A DNA stretch of 64,000 bases from Prorocentrum cordatum (taxonomy: Eukaryota > Sar > Dinophyceae > Prorocentrales > Prorocentraceae): NCBI GenBank assembly GCA_963575745.1, contig CAUYUJ010003669.1:1197236-1261235 (forward strand). Direction: 5' to 3'. Position numbers and translations under genes: made by a program. The notes beneath the pieces were generated by a model that did not search any database, was not told the origin of the DNA, and saw nothing but the letters and a program-made list of their open reading frames with translations. Position 1 is the stretch's first letter. Each line of letters starts with the position of its first letter. Positions 11,341 through 21,636 of this stretch are shown piece after piece.

Positions 11341-11530
11341 ACGGTGGACAGTGTCCTCCTCCTCCTCCTCCTCCTACTCCTCGTTCTCCTCCTCCTCCTC
11401 CTACTCGTTCTCCTCCTCCTCCTGCTCCTGCTCCTCCAATATCGTCCTCCTCTCCCCTCCTCTTCCTCCATTTTCCACTCCTCCTTCTCTCCCCTCTTCA
11501 TCCTCCTCCTCTTCACGCTTGTGTTCACGT
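11341..11530. repeat. CCT trinucleotide array
   Basis: An interrupted CTC array with CTACTC and CTGCTC variants. Confidence 0.85.
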
Positions 11531-12599
11531 CTGTCTTCAATCAACAAGATCTGCGGGCTGTCGTTTGGTCGGGGCCAGGGACAAGAGGAGCGCAGCATTC
11601 ACAGTGTGCAGTTGTGCAGAGAGGCGAGGGCGAAGGGAAGAAACTGCATTACGGGAGGGGGGGGGGGGGGAGGGGGGAGGAGGGGAGGACGAAACGATGG
11701 GGGCGGGAAGGCGGGAGAGGATGGGGGGGGTGAGAGCGAGGCGGGGGAGGACTGGAGCTTGGCTCCGGGAGCCAGGCGTCGGCGACCCTCTTAGGGGCGC
11801 GCCGTGCGGGCCGCAGCGGCGGGACTGCAGGCGACCGCGCCTTGGCCAGCAGCGCCTCGGGCGCCGTCGCCCGCGCCGCGCATCCGCGGGCGCCGCCGCG
11901 GGCGAGCGCCCTCGCGGCGAGCCGCGAGGGGGGGGAGGGAACTTCCGGGCTGCCGCCCTCCCTCCTCCCTCCCTTGTCCCCCATCGCCCCCTTCCTCCTC
12001 GAAGATCGCAGCTGCTGGCGGCTCTGGGTCACGCCCTGGTGCCCCCTCCTCCTCCCTCCCTCCTCCCCCTCCTCTCCATCTTCCTCGAAGCTGCGGGCGT
12101 TTCTGGGTCAAGCCCTGGCGCCATCGGTGACCTTCCAATGTGCTAAAGCTGGGGAAGACGGAAGAAGCCAAGAGATCAGGAGGGGAATAGGAGGGGGCGA
12201 GCAGCGATGATGGCGGAGGGGTGCGGGGTGAGGCTGTGGCGGCCTGTGCGCGTGCAGAAGTGGCCCGAGCGTGGGTCCCAGCTCCTTTTCTGTGCGGGGG
12301 CTGGAGCCCGCCTCGTGTCGTCTCTCCTGGAGTGGGTGCCGCCACCTCCGAGCATCCCGACGCTCCCGAGGTCCAAGGAGGCGCGCAGGGCGGAGGCGAG
12401 GGCGACGCAGCGGCACGCAGCAAGGGTTGGCAGCGTGGGTCAAGAAGGTGGAGCAGGCGTGGCGCCGAGCGTGGGAACAAGGCGCAGAACCTGCAACTGA
12501 CTCGAGGTTAACACCAGAGGCGGGAAGAACAAATGCCGAAGGTGTGGATACTAGGCAGCCCGAGCGGGACCGCCTGGCCGAATTGAGAAGCATTGGTTT
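11531..12599. other. Gene-free GC-rich stretch
   Basis: Contains G-runs (about 11,655-11,740) and a short direct repeat, TCGAAG(A/C)T(C/G)(G/C)(C/G)(A/G)G followed by GGGTCA-GCCCTGG (about 11,998-12,045 and 12,085-12,118). No gene is recognised. Confidence 0.5.
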
Positions 12600-13170
12600 G
12601 CTCCTCAGGCGCTGCCGCGTGACGGACAGGAGTGGCATGGTTCAATTTCTGGCCTGCTGCGCGGTCACGTGGCGAAAATCATGTAATATGAGTGTTTCGC
12701 ATCCTGGGCGTTGCCAATTGCTGAGTAGATGTGGCATGGGTTGTCTTTCCAGTCCCCTCCCTACAGCGTTGCCACTTTGCGAATTCAATAGAGTGATACT
12801 CGTGTCGACTCCCAAGCGTTGCCGCATGCGAATTGAATCGAATGGTACTTGTCCCGCTTGGTCGGAATCGAAATGGAATGGTATCTGTTCCCGGCTGATG
12901 CGTGGGTACTTGGCGGCTGTGATAGCCTGCTATTGCTCCTCCCCCGAGTCGTTGCCGCGTGACGAGTAGGAGTGGAATGGTATTATTTCTGGCCCTCTGC
13001 GTTGCCAATGGTGAATATCATAGAAGGGTCAGCTTTCCGTCCTATTGCGTTGCCACGTGGCGAGACACATAGAATTGTAAGAGTTCGCCCCCCAGGCGTT
13101 GAAACGTGCAGGGTAGGAGTGGCATGGTGTGCTTCCTCGGTCTCCATGCGTGGCCACGTGACGAAACAAG
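12600..13170. repeat. About 50-bp tandem repeat, roughly 11 degenerate units
   Basis: GCGTTGCC(A/G)CGTG-type landmarks recur near 12,611, 12,661, 12,709, 12,766, 12,816, 12,950, 13,000, 13,049, 13,096 and 13,149. Most spacings are 47-57 bp. Units share GGAGTGGCATGGT. Confidence 0.75.
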
Positions 13171-13560
13171 TAGAACGGGAAAGGGAGGAGGAGGAGGAGG
13201 AGGAGGAGGAGGAGGAGGAGGAGGAGGAGGGGGTGGAAGAGGAGGGGGAGAAGGGGGAGGAAGGAGAGGAGGGAGGGGGTGGAAGAGGAGGGGGAGGAGG
13301 ACTCCCACCTCGGGCTGCCCCCTCCGCTCCCTCCTCGGACCCTCTAGCGCCAGGGGAGGAGGGCCTCAAGCGCACGGGCAAGGGAGAGGTTCAGTGCCGC
13401 AGGAGGGGGGGGGGAGGTGGGGGGGGGGAGGGGAAGGGCCCCCTTCGGCGCACGGGGAAGACAGAGACTGCAGTACCGACCCCCTCCCCCCCCTCCGCGC
13501 GCGGGGAGGAGAGTCTCCAGTGGAGGGGGGGGAGGGCGGGGGAGGGTGAGTTCCTTCCGC
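13171..13560. repeat. GGA polypurine block
   Basis: A pure GGA array at 13,186-13,232, then mixed G-rich purine tracts interrupted by short GC-rich segments. Confidence 0.85.
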
Positions 13561-14953
13561 GCGCGGGAAACTATAGAGGGGGCTCGCGCGCGGAAATCAT
13601 AGTCCCGGCTGCTGCGCGAGGGAGGCGGGAGGGGGCCCCTCTGCCACCGCGGGAAGGGATGTGGGGGAGCGGGGAAGCCCACCCCCGCGCGCGGGAAAAA
13701 GCGAGATTCCAGTGCCGGAGGGGGAGGGAACGAGAGAATCTCGAGCAGAGGGGGGGGTCGAGTGCCGGGCGAGAGGGAGGGGACTGGAGGGAAATGACAC
13801 ACCTGCCTCGCTTTTGACCACCCTCGCTTCCAAGAGATACCAAACGATGCCAAATTGCAGCCTGTACTGGTCAGGCCGCCTGACGAGGAGGCGCGTGGTA
13901 TGGCTTGGTTTTGCCTGGAAGCGAAAGCGGGGTAGGCAATTCACGCTCTGAGATTGGGAAGGAGAGAAACTCGAGCGCTGGAAGGGGGCCTCGACCCCCC
14001 TTTCTTGTGCCAGGGGAGGGGCCCTCCCCCCCCCCCCCCCCGGCGGTGGCAGAACAATTGCTCGCTGGGCATCGCTCCCTCTCAGACATCCGCACGCGGA
14101 GCCAGAAACGTTAGCAGGAGACACTCGCTACACCAACCAATTCCGCGGACCTTCCTCCGCCTCCTACCTTCCTCCGCCTCCTATCCCTCGCTCCCCGGTG
14201 TCCCTCGTCCCCCGCGCGGGGAAGGGAGGGGGGATGGGGAGGGAGGGATACCCGGGTCACTTCACTTCGCGCTTCGCGCCCCGCGATGCGCGACGCTCGG
14301 CTGTTTCCCGCCACCGCGCCGTCGCGCCGCCCTCTCGCAAGTGGCAGCTCCTCTGGCCCGGACCGTGACGCGCGGAACAAGAGATCGACACCGCTGCTCC
14401 CGGGACCTTTCCTGGGGCGCGTTGCGACTCTGATTCCGTGGAGGCGACCAGCCTCCCGGGAGGCCCAACGAGGTGAAAGCGAGGGAATGATATCGGCATC
14501 AGCATGGCCATTTCGTCGGAGGCGGGATGGGAAGGGGTCGGGGGCGGGAAAGAAGCGGGTCCGGTGAGGGTGAGATGACTCGGCTCTTCAGCCGGCCGGG
14601 GCAGGGAGGTGCCATGGCCTGCCGAAGCGAGCGACCACCATGGCGAGGTACGTACCTTCCATGCGCCGTAGGCGCGCCAACGGGCGCATCTAGAGGTCAG
14701 GAGCTGGATTGCACTGGAACGTACTAACTGCAAAAGGGAGCATTGCCGATGTTCTTCGCATGCAGAATACAGCGCAAGCAATCGACCGAGCAGGCTGTGG
14801 GCAAGTCCTGAACTTGTATCTTGCGGCATGGGCGAGCAAAGATATTATGACGAATGTCCGTCCAGGCGCCACACAAGTGGCTGGTGAATGGGATGGGCGC
14901 CCTCTTCCTTTTCCTCCTGCTGACCCCTCTCCTCCTGCAAAAGCAACGCTACG
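13561..14953. other. Gene-free GC-rich stretch
   Basis: GCGCGGGAAA-type motifs recur (about 13,557, 13,690). A C-run lies at 14,027-14,041. No coding evidence. Confidence 0.5.
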
Positions 14954-15165
14954 TTTATGATGATGACCATGACCATCACCATTATCGTCACCAACAACGA
15001 CATGATCATCGTCATCAAAGTCGCCAACGTCATCTGAATATTCACCACTATCTTCATCATCAGCCGAAACACCACCAACAACATAAATCATCATCACCAA
15101 CATCATCAACACCCCTACCTTAATCAACAACACCATCATCACCATCATAATTATCAAGCAACCGT
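14954..15165. repeat. CAT/CAAC trinucleotide array
   Basis: An interrupted ATC/CAT repeat with CAACAAC insertions. Confidence 0.85.
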
Positions 15166-15487
15166 TGCGGCTGCACCGCGCGGCTCTGGCTCCCCGCCCA
15201 GGAGCACAACAACGTGCTCGTTCTCCTGATCTCCAATATTCTGCAATGCGCAACCGGTAATCACCAGTTCCATCTTGAGGTACTGGCAGCAGCGTGAAAC
15301 GTCCAACGTGTGGTTCAACTATGCGTCGCCCGTTTCTCTTTCTCGGCGCTTCCTTCCACGAAGTGCATCATACGTTTGGTTGTCATGCCGCCGGGTGGAG
15401 AGGCCACCTCCGCTGGATACGTAGATGTCTCGCTGGCCGCCCGCCGTGCGCGAAGACTCTCCGCTTCATGCTGTGCAGGATGGTGCC
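15166..15487. other. Gene-free stretch
   Basis: Nothing recognised. Confidence 0.5.
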
Positions 15488-15607
15488 TCAGGAGGAGGAG
15501 GAGGAGGAGGAGGAGGAGGAGGAGGAGGATGGAGGAGGAGGAGGGAGGAGGAGGAGGAGGAGGAGGAGGGGGAGGAGGAGGAGGAGGAGGAGGAGGAGGA
15601 GGAGGAC
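15488..15607. repeat. GGA trinucleotide array
   Basis: About 115 bp of nearly pure GGA. Confidence 0.95.
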
Positions 15608-15756
15608 CGACCACCTTCCCACCGGGCAAGCTGTGGTGAGATGCGCGGCAGGCCCCTGGCCGCCGCCGGCGACGCGACGCTCCACGCGGGTCCAGCAGCG
15701 CTGCATGATAACCGTCGTGGCTCCTTGCCGCGCATGCTCGCGCGCTCCTCCGGCTA

Positions 15757-15936
15757 CTCCAGATTTCGTAATAAAAAGGAGGGGGTCTCAACCCTCCCAG
15801 ACGAGAAGTTTAGACCCCCTCCCCTGGGAGAACCCTCCAAAACATCGTCCCCAGACCCCCCCAGGCCCCCCAAGATAGCCTGGAAGAGACCCCCCCCCGA
15901 AATGTGGCAACCTCCCTTTTATTACGAAATCTGGAG
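15757..15936. mobile_element. Stowaway-like MITE, copy 1
   Basis: A 180-bp element with terminal inverted repeats beginning CTCCAGATTTCGTAATAAA at the left (15,757) and its exact complement at the right end (to 15,936). It is flanked on both sides by TA (15,755-56 and 15,937-38). A TA target and CTCC termini fit the non-autonomous Tc1/mariner (Stowaway) pattern. The interior is G/C-homopolymer-rich with no ORF. A second copy, inverted, lies at 28,813-28,993. Confidence 0.85.
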
Positions 15937-16089
15937 TACGCTGTAGGTTGGGTATCTTGCTTTCGGGGACACCCTGCGCCTGCTTCCTTGACGGCGACCG
16001 TACTGGAGCCGTTCGTGGGCAGGGTGCTCGTTTAGTGCTTCCACGGCGGTCCCCATTATGGAGACGATCGCGGAGGCCTCCTCCTCCAC
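15937..16089. other. Gene-free stretch
   Basis: Nothing recognised. Confidence 0.4.
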
Positions 16090-16990
16090 GAGGGTGCCCG
16101 TAGAGGTGATGTTATGATTCTTTTTCGTATTATCATTATGAATGATGTTTTAATATTCCTTCGTCTTCTTATTCCTCTTGTTCTTCGCCACGCGGGTGCT
16201 CATAGAGGCCTTTTAGGAAGCTGCTCGCGGAGGTCTTCGTCATCATATTGCTCGCGGAGGCTCTCTTTGGAAGGGTGCTCGTTGAGGTTCTCTTCGGGCT
16301 GGTGCTCGCAAAGGCAATTGGTGAGGGGGGTCGCAGAGGTCTTCTTCATGGACGGGTTCGTGGAGGCATTCTCTGGAAGGGTACTCGCGGAAGTCTTCAC
16401 TGCTCCCGCGTTCGTAGAGGTCTTCTTTAGAGGATGTTCGTGGAGGTCGTCTTCCTCGATCGAGGTGCTCGCAAGGGCCTTTTCAAGGAGGGTGTTCGTG
16501 GAGGTGTTCTTGGTGCTGGTGCTCGCGAAAGCCTTCTTCGTAGCATCATAGCACGGTGTTCTTCATGGATGTCCTCGTGGAGGTCTTCTCTGGGAGGATG
16601 ATCGCGGCATTTGTCTGTCATACGCGTTCGCGGAAGTCTTCCTCGGAAAGCGCTCTTGGAGGTCCTCACGAAAGTGGTCGCGGAGGTGTTCTCAGGGAAG
16701 ATACCCATGGATGTCTTGTTCGCGCCAGTGCTCTTGGATGTATAGTTTGCGGAGTGTTCGGGGAGGTATTCTTCATCAGCGTGCTCGTGGAAGCCTCCTG
16801 CAGGAGACTGTTCGCGGATCTCTTCGTCACGCTGGCGTTCGTGGAGGTCTCCTCTGGGAGGATGCTCACGGAGGTCTTTTTCGTGCTGGTGCCCATCGGG
16901 TTATACTTCGTGGCGATCGTGGAGGTCATCGTCGTTACGATTAGCTGCTTCGTGGTCCTCTCGCTGGTGCTGGAGTCCCGTTTCCGCTGG
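16090..16990. repeat. Degenerate short tandem repeat (GTGCTCGCGGAGGTCTTC type)
   Basis: GTGCTCG(C/T)GGAGGTCTTC and variants recur about every 25-35 bp, for example near 16,222, 16,249, 16,273, 16,380, 16,410, 16,436 and 16,493. Open frames on both strands are by-products of the repeat. Confidence 0.75.
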
Positions 16991-17224
16991 GTGATGACGC
17001 TACGTGGGTCATCATCTCTGTAGTCGCCGTGCCTCGTCCACTCCTCAGGCCCGTACTGCATGGCTGGAGTCGCTCTCGGGTCGTCGGTGGCCGTCACACC
17101 CGCGCGGCAGGGTGCAGACACAACAAGGTGTGTCGGACCATCTGGCAAGCGTTGCGGCTGCATCGCGCGGTTGCGGCTCCCCGCCAGAGCCTGGCAACGT
17201 GCTGGCTCTCCTGGTATCATATAT
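16991..17224. other. Gene-free stretch
   Basis: Shares short segments with 15,165-15,210 (GTTGCGGCTGCA, GCGCGG, GGCTCCCCGCC), a weak dispersed repeat next to CAT arrays. No gene is seen. Confidence 0.5.
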
Positions 17225-17633
17225 TCCCACCGGTCATCATCATCAGCAGCAGCAGCATCATCATCATCATTATCATCATCATCGTCGTCATCGTCATCCT
17301 CATCATCAACATAACCTCGTCATCATCACCGTCATCATTTTCGTCATCATCAACATCATCATCATCATCAACATCAGCAGCACCATCACCTACATGATCA
17401 TCACCACCAACACCATCGCCATCACCATCACCACCACGATCGTCATCACCATCAACATCGCAATCACCAGTATTACCATGATCATCAACAACATCACCAT
17501 CAACACCATCAACACAAGCATCATCATCATCATCATCATCATCAGCATCATCATCATCATCATCGTCATCATCATCCGCATCATATGCACCCGCGAAAAA
17601 ACTCGCCATTGCCATCACCATCACCATCACCAC

Positions 17634-17686
<53 letters not shown>

Positions 17687-17718
17687 CCACCCGCCTCATC
17701 CGCCTCATCATCCATCTC
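17225..17718. repeat. CAT/ATC trinucleotide array
   Basis: About 490 bp of imperfect ATC repeats with CACCAC and CAACAT variants. Spurious poly-His, Ile, Met and Asp frames result. Confidence 0.95.
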
Positions 17719-18070
17719 CTCAGAGAAGCGTACGGGAGATTCGAAAGCAGACCGCCTCAGCAAATCTTCAGACAGCCCCCCGTACGCCTCCAAGACGGGC
17801 CCCAACATGGGAGCTAAGGCAGCCCTGAATAAGCAAACAACTGTCCAAGACGGCACTAACCTGTGCCCGAGCCCGCTCAGCCGCCTATTCGCGAGGCCTC
17901 GGTAGAACCGTCTCGCCCAAGACGCCCGCGAGCTAACCCAACGGGCCCTTCATTGGCCCCTGGCAAGCCCCCCAAAGACTATTGCCAAGAGGATCGTAGA
18001 AGGCCAATCAGAAGCCCCCACGAAGCCTCAACATGCTCTCAAGAGGCAGGATGGAGAGGGAGGCGACGGA
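17719..18070. other. Gene-free stretch
   Basis: Nothing recognised between the CAT and GAT arrays. Confidence 0.5.
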
Positions 18071-18238
18071 ATGACGATGGTGAGGATGAGGCTGAGGATG
18101 AGGATGCGGATGATGTTGCTGCAGCTGACGACGACGATGACGACGACGGCGATAATGATTCTGACGATGATGGTGATGATGGTGATGATGATGAGGAGGA
18201 GGAGGAGGAGGATGATGATGATGGTGATGATGACGAGG
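18071..18238. repeat. GAT/GAC/GAG trinucleotide array
   Basis: An imperfect GAT repeat grading into GAGGAG and GATGAT. Confidence 0.9.
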
Positions 18239-18653
18239 CATCACTTTTCTCGTGCAACACGCTGCTGTCTGCAGAACAGTTTTTTAAGGCAGCGCGCGCG
18301 CGCCTCGCGCGCACCTCTCTCATTGTTGAAAAATCACATGTAACACAGCAGCTCACCGCCGATGTCGAGATGACGTTTCACTGGCGTCGCCCGCGAACAA
18401 CATGCCTCGAGGCCTTGCAGAAAGGGACGTTGAAACAGGATGAGGCGGCAGAGGAGGAAGAAACAAGTGACAAGCGCTGTTCGGGCACAGTTCGGGCTCA
18501 GGGAGTTCAAAAATGCCCCGAATCCTGACAAGCGGAATGCCAGCAACACTCCCCAAGGCCTCCAGGAGAGACGTTAGGCTGCCTGACATGAAACTGTCAG
18601 CATGACTTGAAACTGAAATGGTTGTCGACTGACCTTGAGATCGACACGCGTCG
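18239..18653. other. 3' flank of the POR-ferredoxin gene
   Basis: No separate gene. It includes a short GCGCGCGC-CTCGCGCGC palindrome (about 18,293-18,311). Part of it may be 3' untranslated region of the adjacent minus-strand gene, but no end signal is readable. Confidence 0.5.
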
Positions 18654-21525
18654 TCAGGCACCAATGCGCTGTACGAGCGCGAGCATGAATCCGAGGAGGC
18701 CAAACGTAGCCGCGCTCCCAAGCTTCTCTCGGACACTGGTCTGTTCCGCGGGGAAATCCCGCTCGTCAGGAGTATCTCCCTGCCCACCCCTCAAACTTTT
18801 GACTGTGCTCTTGGCCTTCTTCTCGGTCAACTCCTGGATGCGCCTCTCCCTCTGCATCCTGACCGCGAAATCGTCACCAGACTTGGCACCCTCCGTCACC
18901 ATCCCAAACATGCCCCAGGCGTTGTTCCAGAACCCGTCCGAGATGGACTCGGGCGAGAAGAAGGCCACCTTCTCCTTCCTCTTCTCCTTCTCGGACACGG
19001 GCCGCACCCGGACCGCAAAGTGCTCGCCCGGAGCCTTCGGGGGCGGCAAAGAGGGGGGCGTCAAAGAAGGGGGGGCGCAAATCATGACTGGCGGCATGTG
19101 CGCGGCCCAGCGGGGGGGCCAGGGATGTAATGAAATAAGAAGAGGCGCCATGAAATCTGGGGAGGTATCATGGCCGACGCCATGATATCCACCCCCCCCT
19201 AGTCATTACCCCCCCTCTTTTCCGCCCCCGAAGCCTGCGGCTCGATCCGCTGCTGGCAGGCCGAGACCCACCTCCCGTCGATGTTGACGGCGCAGGTCTT
19301 GCACTCGCCCTTCCTGCGGCGGAGGAGGACGAGGACGAGGAGGAGGAGAAGGAGGAGGAGGAGGAGGTGCAGGAGGAGGAGGAGGTGAAGGAGGTGCAGG
19401 AGGAGGAGGAGGAGGAGGCGGAGGACGACGAGGAGAGGGGCAGGGACAGGGGGGACCGGCTCCGGGGGGAAGGGAGGGGAGAACGCCGACCAGGAACGAG
19501 GCATCCCCAGATAGATCGGCGAGAGGCTCCCGATCGCGAGTCCGAAGGTTTCTTGGCGAGGTGGGCCATCGGGCCCCTGTCGACGATGAACGGGCCATTG
19601 GGGGTCGATGCCTTCCCCCCCTAAAGCGTGTCCCCCCCCCTTCTACTGCCCCTGGCTCCTGCACTTGTACCTGATGAACACGTCCGCCTGCTTGGCCACC
19701 TCGCTCAGAGGCTGGCCCACCCGGGCCATTGTCATGACGTTCTGGGGCTGGAAGACCACGGGGGTGTCCCCGAGGAGCTCGTGCCCAGGGATCAGCTTGG
19801 GAGGCTCCTTCTCGCCCTCCTCTTCGAGGAAGGGGTCGTCCACAACAGCGATCACTTCCTGCGCTGGCGGTTTCGCCGTCGGCTCAGACCGCTCGCTGCT
19901 GATCTTCACGTCCGGAGCCATGCCCGAAGTTAGAAGCAGATCCTCCTCCAGTTGCTTCGGATCTGTTGGCGTCTTGTCCAGCTTGAGGAGCATCTGCTCC
20001 AGGTGCCTCTTCCTCTCCTCTCTGGGCAAGCTGCGGTCGGCAACAAACTTCGCACCCTCACCTTGCCTCGACGCCTCCATGCGAGCTTTCTCCTCAAGCA
20101 CGCCAAGCACCGACGTGACAGCCTCTATGACCTTCAGGGTAGGGCATGGCGACTTTGGCTGATAGGCCTTCGGCCACTCGGCTCCCGTAATCTCGGTGGT
20201 GTAGTCCCAAAGCTTCATCATCAGATCCTTCGATGGGGAATGTCAGGGAGACCAGCACGGGGGGGGAAGCATCGAGCTGGAATCGATGATATATCGCCAA
20301 TACGCCCCCGATAGCGAATCCGAACGACCCTCGGCGTTATTTGCTATCAGGCACGTGTCAACGACGAATGGACAATTGGGGGTCGATGCCGATGCTTTCC
20401 CCTTCAGACTGTCCCAACCTAACGTTGCCCCTGATCCTTGTTGAGGACCTTATCTGATTGATCGTTCTCGAAAAGGGAATCCCAGCCACCCCCTGCTCCA
20501 CCAGCGCCAATGATCTGGCCGCCCTTCTCCAAGGAGTCCTCTCTGCCTTCGCGGGGACCTCCGTTCCACCCCCAATAGACCCCCGACTTGCGGCATCGAG
20601 GGTCGTGGAGGACCTGGAAGAGACGCTGCCCGGCCTCCTCCTCTCCGACGAAGCCTCCGGTGACGTACTTCATGAAGATCGGGAACAACTGCCGAAACCA
20701 TGGGCGCTTCTCTCGGAAGAGCGGGGTCTCGGCGATGCATCCAGGGTAGACGGAGCTGAACGCGATGCCCGTTGAGCGATGGAATCGCTCGTGAAGCATG
20801 TTGCAGGTCATCATGCAGGCCAACTTGGTATCCTTGTACGCCTTCGCCCCGTTGAAATTGTAGCCGTCCATCATGGCGATCGGCTTCTTGCAGCCGAGCT
20901 CCAGCCCAACGAGTTCTTTGAGGTCGGCGATTGGGTAGACTCCCCCGCCACCAACAGTATTGTCGTTTCCAGTTACGGACCCCAGCATGCAAATGCGAGC
21001 GTCCTCGGAGCCTTCCATCATGGGCATGATCTTCGAAGTGAGCAGGAAATGGCTGAAGTAGTTGATCTGATGCTGCTGCTCATGGCCATCCTCCGTCCAT
21101 TTCGGGTAGTTGAGGGTGGGCTGATAGACGGCAGCGTTGCACGCAAGTCTGTCGATGGGACGATCGCCTCGGAATTTGTCCAACTCTTCGACGAACCGAT
21201 GCACCGAGGCGAAGCTGGCAAGCTCGAGGTGCATGGGAGTGAAGTGATCCATGTTAAAGCCTTCCTCCTCCGCCACCACTTTCATCTTGTCCATGTTGCG
21301 AACGGCGCCGACGACGTGGTATTTCTCTGTTCTCAGCAACGCCTTGGTTGTCGCCAGTCCGAGGCCCGACGAGGTCCCAGTAATGACTACGAGCTTCTTG
21401 TCTCCGAACTTAGAGCCCGAGACACTCTGAAGCAGGCCGTCGAAAGATGGGGCCTTGATATTCGACATCCATGCGTAGCCCTGCACCTCCTGTACCAGGA
21501 GAAGGAGGCAAACTGACCGCAACAT
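18654..21525 (-). CDS. POR: Protochlorophyllide oxidoreductase fused to a 2Fe-2S ferredoxin-like domain (four exons)
   Basis: Exons in transcript order are 21525-20437, 20227-19659, 19313-19235 and 19034-18654, a continuous 705-residue frame. The start is the first ATG after the spliced-leader relict, with an in-frame TAG upstream. Residues 1-16 form a hydrophobic signal-like leader, suiting plastid import. Residues 42-380 are a light-dependent POR: Rossmann motif TGTSSGLG (49-56), LACNAA with C129, catalytic YKDTK (230-234), and a C-terminal KLWDYTTEITGAEWP that is split by intron 1. This enzyme family reduces protochlorophyllide to chlorophyllide with NADPH and light. Residues 381-500 are a charged linker. 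Residues 505-579 resemble a 2Fe-2S ferredoxin with C552-x4-C557-x2-C560-x11-C572; the last spacing is much shorter than in plant ferredoxin. Residues 580-705 match a tail I associate with algal ferredoxin-like proteins and end in a hydrophobic helix. Either a bifunctional fusion or a polyprotein is possible. The POR assignment is firm; the fusion rests on splice reading. Confidence 0.88.
19035..19234 (-). other. Intron 3 of POR-ferredoxin gene (GC-AG) with terminal inverted repeats
   Basis: This 200-bp phase-0 intron has its two ends, plus-strand 19,035-19,058 and 19,210-19,233, as inverted repeats of 24 bp with one mismatch, starting CTTCGGGGGCGG. The acceptor AG is the end of one repeat. 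The donor GC is one exon-side G plus the first base of the other repeat. Further pairing inside: TATCATGGC/GCCATGATA (19,166-19,187) and GTAATGA/TCATTAC. Confidence 0.85.
19314..19658 (-). other. Intron 2 of POR-ferredoxin gene (GA-AG, microsatellite polypyrimidine tract)
   Basis: This 345-bp intron splits the Arg codon between the first and second cluster cysteines. The donor is GAGCCAGGGG and the acceptor CGCAG|G. The 6-bp repeat GCAGGA lies at both junctions. About 115 bp of TCC repeat on the transcribed strand leads directly into the acceptor. The first ~170 bp align with intron 1. Confidence 0.85.
20228..20436 (-). other. Intron 1 of POR-ferredoxin gene (GA-AG)
   Basis: This 209-bp intron separates codons for ...VLNK and DLMMKLW inside the conserved POR C-terminus. 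The donor is GA and the acceptor is AAG followed by G, as in dinoflagellate introns. The 7-bp direct repeat AAGGATC spans both splice junctions. From the donor inward, the intron is homologous to intron 2, including the segment GCATCGACCCCCAAT. Confidence 0.85.
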
Positions 21526-21636
21526 TGCGATTGCTTCCCGGAGCACGAGACGTGAAGGCCGTTCAATCTAAAGTCGGAACCGCAGCCTTCGCGAAACAAG
21601 AAATGCTCGAGTAAGCAAACAGCTCTTCAACCGCGG

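Noticed and set aside
17217-18240. Poly-His, poly-Asp and poly-Met frames
   Set aside because: Direct translations of CAT/GAT microsatellites.
19643-20221. A separate small gene starting at MMKLWDYTT
   Set aside because: These residues are the normal C-terminal continuation of POR, and GA-AG splicing joins them in frame to the upstream exon.
21526-21546. An upstream GTG start for POR adding seven residues
   Set aside because: Nuclear genes start at ATG; 21,525 is the first ATG after the leader relict and begins the signal-like segment.
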